Below, in pieces: positions 5,201 through 8,039 of a DNA stretch of 8,039 nucleotides. The DNA is from Phycisphaerae bacterium (GTDB lineage Bacteria; Planctomycetota; Phycisphaerae; Tepidisphaerales; Tepidisphaeraceae). Where the stretch lies: assembly GCA_014380825.1 (NCBI GenBank), contig JACMJD010000202.1, positions 1 through 8,039 of the forward strand. Direction: 5' to 3'. Both the position numbers and the translations under genes were made by a program. Position 1 is the stretch's first letter. Each line of letters opens with the position of its first letter. Under the pieces are notes generated by a model that searched no databases, was not told where the DNA came from, and saw only the letters and a list, made by a program, of their open reading frames with translations.

Positions 5201-6529
5201 ATGGCCAAACTCATATCTGTTTTGGTGGTTGGTTTTTTTGCGTTGATCACGCGCGCCGCGACGCCGCTCGATCCGGCGAGCATCCCGCTGCCGTCGATCC
5301 CGGATCGAACATTCAACATCACCGAATTCGGCGCCGTCGGTGATGGCAAGACGCTGAATACCGACGCGATCAAGAAAGCGATCGACGCCTGCCGCGTGGC
5401 CGGTGGTGGTCGCGTCGTCATACCCGCGGGCGATTTCGCCACCGGCCCGTTTCAATTTGTCAGCAACATGAATTTGCATCTCGAGCGCGGCGCGACGCTT
5501 CGCCCGGTAGCGGATGCCAAGCACTATCGCGTCTCGCGCGTCGAGCTTTATCCCGGCAAGGAAGACGACAGCTTCGAGAACTGCATCCAGGCGAGCAACT
5601 GTCACGACATCTCGATCACCGGCGAAGGAACCATCGACGGCCAGGGCGAATATTGGTGGACAAACTGGGACGTCCGCCGGCCCACGCCGGAAAATCCCGC
5701 CAAGACGCATCGGCCCCACCTGATCGTGCTGGATGGCTGCATGCGCGTGCTCGTGCGCGACGTGACGCTGCTCAACTCGCCGATGTTCCACCTGATCCCG
5801 CGACGATGCCGCGACGTGCGGATCGAAGGCATCAAGATCAAAGCTCCGCCGACTTCGCACAACACCGACGGCATCGATCCTTCGGGCTGGAACATTTACA
5901 TCGCCAACTGCATGATCGACTGCGGCGACGACGTCGTCGTCTTCAAACCCGACTACGCCGGCCCGAACGGTGAACCCGCGGTCGAAAACGCCCTGGTCGA
6001 AAACATCACCGCCTGGCACGGCCACGGCATCAGCATCGGCGGCCAAACCCGCGGCGGCCTGCGCAACGTCGTCATCCGCAACTGCACGTTCAACGGAACG
6101 ACGAGTGGCATCAGACTAAAAGCCAACGTCGGCAACGGCGGCCTGGTCGAAGACGTGCTATTCGAAAATCTAACCATGAAAAACGTCCGCGAGGCGATCG
6201 TGTTCACCAGCCACTATCAAAAGCCAATCAAAACCCCCACCACCGCGCCGGCCGTCGAAGCATCGACTCAATACATCCCGAGATGGCGAAACATCGTCGT
6301 CCGCAACGTGACCGCCGAAGGCAGCAAACTAGCCGGCCGAATGTGGGGATTGCCGAACGCGCCGATCGAAGACGTCGCGTTCGAAAATGTGCGAATCGAA
6401 GCGGAGACACCGCTGGATATCACGTTCGCGAATGGCGTGACGGTTAAGAATTCGAGCGTGCCGATCTCAGCCGGGATGCCGTTGATTCCAGCCACCCGCA
6501 TGCCAGAGACACAGCCGGCGGCCCGCTGA
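5201..6529 (+). CDS. Glycoside hydrolase family 28 (polygalacturonase-type) enzyme, secreted
   Basis: 442 residues from ATG at 5201. An in-frame upstream extension to 5090 only translates repeat DNA, and at 5201 a signal peptide begins at once (M-A-K-L-I-S-V-L-V-V-G-F-F-A, cleavage near A19/A20). No good Shine-Dalgarno is visible. The N-terminal N-I-T-E-F-G-A-V-G-D-G-K-T-L-N-T-D-A-I (39-57) is the entry to the pectate-lyase-like right-handed beta-helix, and repeated strand motifs (V-R-N-V, F-E-N-V, V-I-R-N-C-T-F) fill the rest. The GH28 catalytic set is complete: N-T-D-G (221-224, D223), C-G-D-D (241-244, D243/D244), G-H-G (274-276, H275) and R-L-K (305-307). The family cleaves alpha-linked galacturonate or related chains in pectin by inversion, using the three aspartates. 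V-V-F-K-P-D-Y follows the DD where fungal enzymes have I-x-S-G-K-D, so the substrate may not be plain polygalacturonan; rhamnogalacturonan or an exo-acting activity is possible. The upstream lectin protein suggests extracellular polysaccharide use. Confidence 0.93.
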   Translation: MAKLISVLVVGFFALITRAATPLDPASIPLPSIPDRTFNITEFGAVGDGKTLNTDAIKKAIDACRVAGGGRVVIPAGDFATGPFQFVSNMNLHLERGATLRPVADAKHYRVSRVELYPGKEDDSFENCIQASNCHDISITGEGTIDGQGEYWWTNWDVRRPTPENPAKTHRPHLIVLDGCMRVLVRDVTLLNSPMFHLIPRRCRDVRIEGIKIKAPPTSHNTDGIDPSGWNIYIANCMIDCGDDVVVFKPDYAGPNGEPAVENALVENITAWHGHGISIGGQTRGGLRNVVIRNCTFNGTTSGIRLKANVGNGGLVEDVLFENLTMKNVREAIVFTSHYQKPIKTPTTAPAVEASTQYIPRWRNIVVRNVTAEGSKLAGRMWGLPNAPIEDVAFENVRIEAETPLDITFANGVTVKNSSVPISAGMPLIPATRMPETQPAAR

Positions 6530-6546
6530 TCCCGAAGACCCGATAA

Positions 6547-6577
6547 GGAAAGGTGGATGTCACGATGTCACCTTTTC
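6547..6577 (+). terminator. Hairpin 18 bases after the GH28 stop, probable transcript end
   Basis: GGAAAGGTG (6547-6555) pairs with CACCTTTTC (6569-6577) including one G-T pair, around a 13-base loop. A short T-run lies in the descending arm and there is no long U-tract after it. Its descending arm is also the start of the first copy of a 15-base tandem duplication. Confidence 0.4.
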
Positions 6578-6597
6578 TGGTCTCACCTTTTCTGGTC
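6568..6597 (+). repeat. Perfect 15-base tandem duplication
   Basis: TCACCTTTTCTGGTC occurs twice back to back (6568-6582 and 6583-6597). Just before it ATGTCACG/ATGTCACC is also repeated. The second copy cannot pair with the left arm at the same time as the first, so the duplication offers two competing hairpins. Confidence 0.85.
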
Positions 6598-6629
6598 TCG
6601 CTCGATAGCTTGTTTCAGCCCCACTCTGG

Positions 6630-6731
6630 TCACACGGCCGTCCCAGAGCGAAGCGGCGGGTGGCATTTGGTGCGGAGGGAATCGTGATCGAGCCCAGATG
6701 CCGCCCGCCGCTGCGCTCTGGGCGGCCGTGA
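6630..6731. repeat. Long imperfect palindrome, arms of about 40 bases
   Basis: The left arm 6630-6670 and right arm 6694-6731 are complementary apart from a few mismatches and small indels, around a 23-base spacer. Uninterrupted stretches include CCCAGAGCG, AGCGGCGGG and GGCAT. It has no coding sense and no terminal target-site duplication that I can see. It lies about 100 bases past the GH28 gene. It could be a dispersed repeat or a remnant of a small non-autonomous mobile element. Confidence 0.8.
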
Positions 6732-6825
6732 GCGCGTCTGTCGGGAGCGGTCTTCATCCGGTGTGCGTATTTGTCGGCTGGCGGTCTGGGCGGGTCACGG
6801 AAAAAATACTTCAAAAAAATCCGCT

Positions 6826-6861
6826 TGCGCTGCGCGCCAGCGTTCGTTTTGGCGCAGCGCA
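6826..6861. repeat. 10-base perfect hairpin flanked by A- and T-runs
   Basis: TGCGCTGCGC (6826-6835) is the exact complement of GCGCAGCGCA (6852-6861), with a 16-base loop. An A-rich stretch (6800-6820) precedes it and an eight-base T-run (about 6884-6891) follows further on. Between this hairpin and the long palindrome at 6630-6731 I see no gene. Confidence 0.55.
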
Positions 6862-6908
6862 CCCAGTGTATAGGGGCGCTCGTTTTTTTTCGGCGCAATG
6901 GAAATATG

Positions 6909-6990
6909 GATTGGCCACAGAGGCACAGAGAGCACAGAGAAAGGCAAATGCGAGTTTGATTCTCCGTCTCTGTGTCCTCTGTGGCCAATC
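6909..6990. repeat. Inverted repeat of tandem CACAGAG units (8-9 base period)
   Basis: The left arm starts GATTGGCCACAGAGG (6909-6923), exactly complementary to the end of the right arm (6976-6990). The stem continues through CACAGAGA with a one-base indel. Units in the left arm are CACAGAGG (8), CACAGAGAG (9) and CACAGAGAA (9), and the right arm on the other strand gives CACAGAGGA and CACAGAGAC. The 8-9-9 spacing matches the CACCAAG element at 2398. The loop is about 20 bases. Confidence 0.88.
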
Positions 6991-7054
6991 GAATCTTTGT
7001 CGGTTCGTCGTGTCGAAGTGTGAGAACGAACCCATAGCCAGAGCAGGAGGATGT

Positions 7055-7444
7055 ATGCTGATTGAAGAAATTAGCGTCGGCAACGAAGCCGTTTTGGCGC
7101 GCGGTCGCCGCCTCGCGCAAGCGATTGTGGGACCGAGCGTTGTCGGCAAAATCGTGTGCTGCGGCTCGCGCGAAAGTGATATCAATCTAGCGGAACGAAC
7201 CCGTTTTGCGCGACGGGGATTCTCGAAGATCACGAAGATCGCAAATGTGCAAAGCAAACCCAAAGCAGTCGCCCGTCCTCTTTGTGATCTCAGCGGCCTT
7301 TGCGATCTCTGCGACTCCGCGTTTTGTCAAAAGGAACCCAAAGGGTTCGACGAGCGCGGCGCGCATTTTCCCGATGTCCCGAAATGTCCCAAAATGTCCG
7401 GTTTTGGAAAATCGCTTTTCGGTCGGCGTCGTCTGTATCGCTGA
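7055..7444 (+). CDS. Doubtful 129-residue open frame running into repeat DNA, possible gene remnant
   Basis: A strong AGGAGG (7045-7050) lies 4 bases before ATG at 7055, and a frame stays open to a TGA at 7442-7444. The first 56 residues (M-L-I-E-E-I-S-V-G-N-E-A-V-L-A-R-G-R-R-L-A-Q ... R-R-G-F) are in non-repetitive DNA and read like a small soluble protein. I recognise no family. From 7224 on the frame passes through the CGAAGATC repeat and the ATGTCCC repeats, giving low-quality sequence such as L-C-D-L-S-G-L-C-D-L-C. Either a small gene lost its proper end when the repeats arrived, or the frame is chance and the AGGAGG coincidental. The frame also extends upstream without a stop to 6557 across other repeats, which weakens the case. 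Confidence 0.2.
   Translation: MLIEEISVGNEAVLARGRRLAQAIVGPSVVGKIVCCGSRESDINLAERTRFARRGFSKITKIANVQSKPKAVARPLCDLSGLCDLCDSAFCQKEPKGFDERGAHFPDVPKCPKMSGFGKSLFGRRRLYR
7224..7311. repeat. Inverted array of 9-base CGAAGATC/CAAAGGCC-type units
   Basis: The left side has CGAAGATCA (7224-7232) and CGAAGATCG (7233-7241). The right side read on the minus strand has CAGAGATCG (7311-7303), CAAAGGCCG (7302-7294), CTGAGATCA (7293-7285) and CAAAGAGGA (7284-7276), all in exact 9-base register. AGATCGCAAA (7236-7245) is the perfect complement of TTTGCGATCT (7299-7308), so the two sides can fold into one stem with a loop of about 53 bases. Confidence 0.75.
7334..7348. repeat. Short perfect hairpin
   Basis: GAACCC (7334-7339) pairs perfectly with GGGTTC (7343-7348) over an AAA loop. 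No T-run follows. It lies between two repeat arrays and is probably part of the same structured block. Confidence 0.45.
7374..7407. repeat. Three tandem 10-base ATGTCCC units with a terminal hairpin
   Basis: ATGTCCCGAA, ATGTCCCAAA and ATGTCCGGTT follow one another at exact 10-base spacing (7374-7403). CCAAAA (7389-7394) pairs perfectly with TTTTGG (7402-7407) across a 7-base loop. The period differs from the 9-base families, so this is a separate element. Confidence 0.7.
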
Positions 7445-7488
7445 TCACCCTATCGCCCGTTCGTCGACCGGCCGATCTCTTCAGTGTC

Positions 7489-7517
7489 TTGCCGATCGGG
7501 TCGATAGCCCCTTTAAT
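7489..7517 (+). promoter_or_regulatory. Candidate sigma70-type promoter for the epimerase gene
   Basis: TTGCCG (7489-7494, 4 of 6) and TTTAAT (7512-7517, 5 of 6) are separated by exactly 17 bases. The predicted start is near 7524, about 40 bases before the GTG at 7564, leaving room for the AGGAG at 7553-7557. It lies just past the last repeat, so the epimerase probably has its own transcript. Confidence 0.5.
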
Positions 7518-7563
7518 AGAGGCCGGTCTGTGCCAGTGTTATCGGGCTAAACAGGAGCGTGTT

Positions 7564-8039
7564 GTGGCTAAAGGCAATGTAGTCGTGTGCGGTGGCGGTG
7601 GGTTCATCGGCGGACATTTCGTTGGTGACCTTCTGAAAAAAGGTTTCAACGTCCGCTGCGTCGACGTGAAACCGCAGAACGAGTGGTACCAGGTTCACGG
7701 CAAGGCCGAGAACGTCGTCGCGGATCTGAATCTGCGCGATAAGGCGTTCGAAGCCGTCAAAGGCTGCGACACGGTCTACAACCTCGCCTGCAACATGGGC
7801 GGCATGGGCTTCATCGAAAAGAACAAGGGCCTGTGCATGGTCAGCGTGCTGATCAACACGCACCTGCTCCTGGCCGCGCGCGAGCTGGGCGGCATCAAGA
7901 AATTCTTCTACGCGTCCAGCGCCTGCGTTTACAACGGCGACAAGCAGACGAGCAAATCGACCGACGTGTATCTGCGCGAAGAGGACGCGTACCCCGCGAT
8001 GCCCGAAGACGGCTACGGCTGGGAGAAACTCTTCAGCGA
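7564..8039 (+). CDS. NAD-dependent sugar epimerase, GDP-mannose 3,5-epimerase-like, C-terminus cut by window edge
   Basis: 158 codons are visible from GTG at 7564, with AGGAG 6 bases upstream; no ATG fits better. This is an extended short-chain dehydrogenase/reductase. The Rossmann motif is G-G-G-G-F-I-G (10-16) and D34 should bind the adenosine ribose of NAD. N-M-G-G-M-G-F-I (77-84), F-F-Y-A-S-S-A-C-V-Y (114-123), L-R-E-E-D-A-Y-P-A-M-P-E-D (137-149) and Y-G-W-E-K-L (151-156) are hallmarks of GDP-mannose 3,5-epimerase, known best from plants, where the Cys in S-S-A-C is a catalytic acid/base with a later Lys, and Y-x-x-x-K is the usual dehydrogenase pair. C121, Y151 and K155 are present; the later Lys lies beyond the window. 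It likely makes GDP-L-galactose or a related sugar nucleotide for surface glycans, in the cytoplasm. Another epimerase/dehydratase specificity cannot be excluded without the C-terminal half. Cysteines are unusually frequent near the N-terminus (C9, C32, C68, C76, C91). Confidence 0.88.
   Translation, partial: MAKGNVVVCGGGGFIGGHFVGDLLKKGFNVRCVDVKPQNEWYQVHGKAENVVADLNLRDKAFEAVKGCDTVYNLACNMGGMGFIEKNKGLCMVSVLINTHLLLAARELGGIKKFFYASSACVYNGDKQTSKSTDVYLREEDAYPAMPEDGYGWEKLFS

Noticed and set aside
5220..5235. TTTTGGTGGTTGG in the GH28 signal region as another CACCAAG copy
   Set aside because: It resembles one unit end only, encodes the hydrophobic signal core, and has no second unit or partner arm. 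Probably coincidence.
5123..6046. 307-residue minus-strand frame
   Set aside because: Antisense shadow of the GH28 gene, whose catalytic motifs are all intact on the plus strand.
7003..7031. GTTCGT/ACGAAC hairpin
   Set aside because: Only six pairs with a 17-base loop and no supporting context.
6557..7444. 295-residue frame across the repeat block, and minus-strand frames at 6560-7263
   Set aside because: They translate palindromic repeats; pieces such as A-T-E-A-Q-R-A-Q-R and L-R-L-C-V-L-C-G are typical of repeat-derived false proteins. Only the part from 7055 has a ribosome binding site and is listed with low confidence.

Overview
The window looks like chromosomal DNA of a planctomycete, probably in or near the Phycisphaerae. 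That placement is inferred from four things: a PEP-CTERM protein, an extracellular lectin protein whose N-terminus carries the planctomycete-type motif D-Q-L-E-A-R-R-M-F-A, high GC content, and an abundance of intergenic palindromic repeats. No rRNA, tRNA, CRISPR array, integrase or transposase is visible.

Layout. The left part (1-3361) is transcribed leftward and holds three envelope genes. They are a large AsmA-like single-pass membrane protein that runs off the left edge (1-1637), a small secreted Gly/Ala/Pro-rich protein (1769-2320), and a PEP-CTERM exported protein (2624-3361). A divergent intergenic region (3362-3779) carries a direct/inverted repeat and a compact three-hairpin element. 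The right part is transcribed rightward: an extracellular L-type lectin/PKD-like/Big-like protein (3780-5039), a GH28 polygalacturonase-family enzyme (5201-6529), then about 1 kb of repeat-packed non-coding DNA (6530-7563), and the first 158 codons of a GDP-mannose 3,5-epimerase-like sugar-nucleotide epimerase (7564-8039, cut by the right edge).

How the genes fit together. Every gene here belongs to the envelope or to carbohydrate handling. The lectin protein and the GH28 enzyme are neighbours on the same strand and may both act on plant- or algal-type polysaccharide outside the cytoplasm. The epimerase would supply a modified sugar nucleotide for the cell's own glycans. The AsmA-like and PEP-CTERM proteins concern the cell surface. 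This is context, not proof of one pathway, and repeat blocks between the genes argue against a single operon.

The most unusual content is intergenic. Four sequence-distinct repeat elements, at 2398-2460, 5048-5173, 6909-6990 and 7224-7311, share one design: arms built from tandem units of 8-9 bases, mostly beginning CAC or CGA/CAA. Three of them fold as inverted repeats with visible complementary arms, while 2398-2460 has only a short second arm. Further palindromes and short tandem repeats fill 6530-7410. These repeats create long but spurious open reading frames. I read them as a superfamily of small structured dispersed repeats. No new enzyme system is evident.
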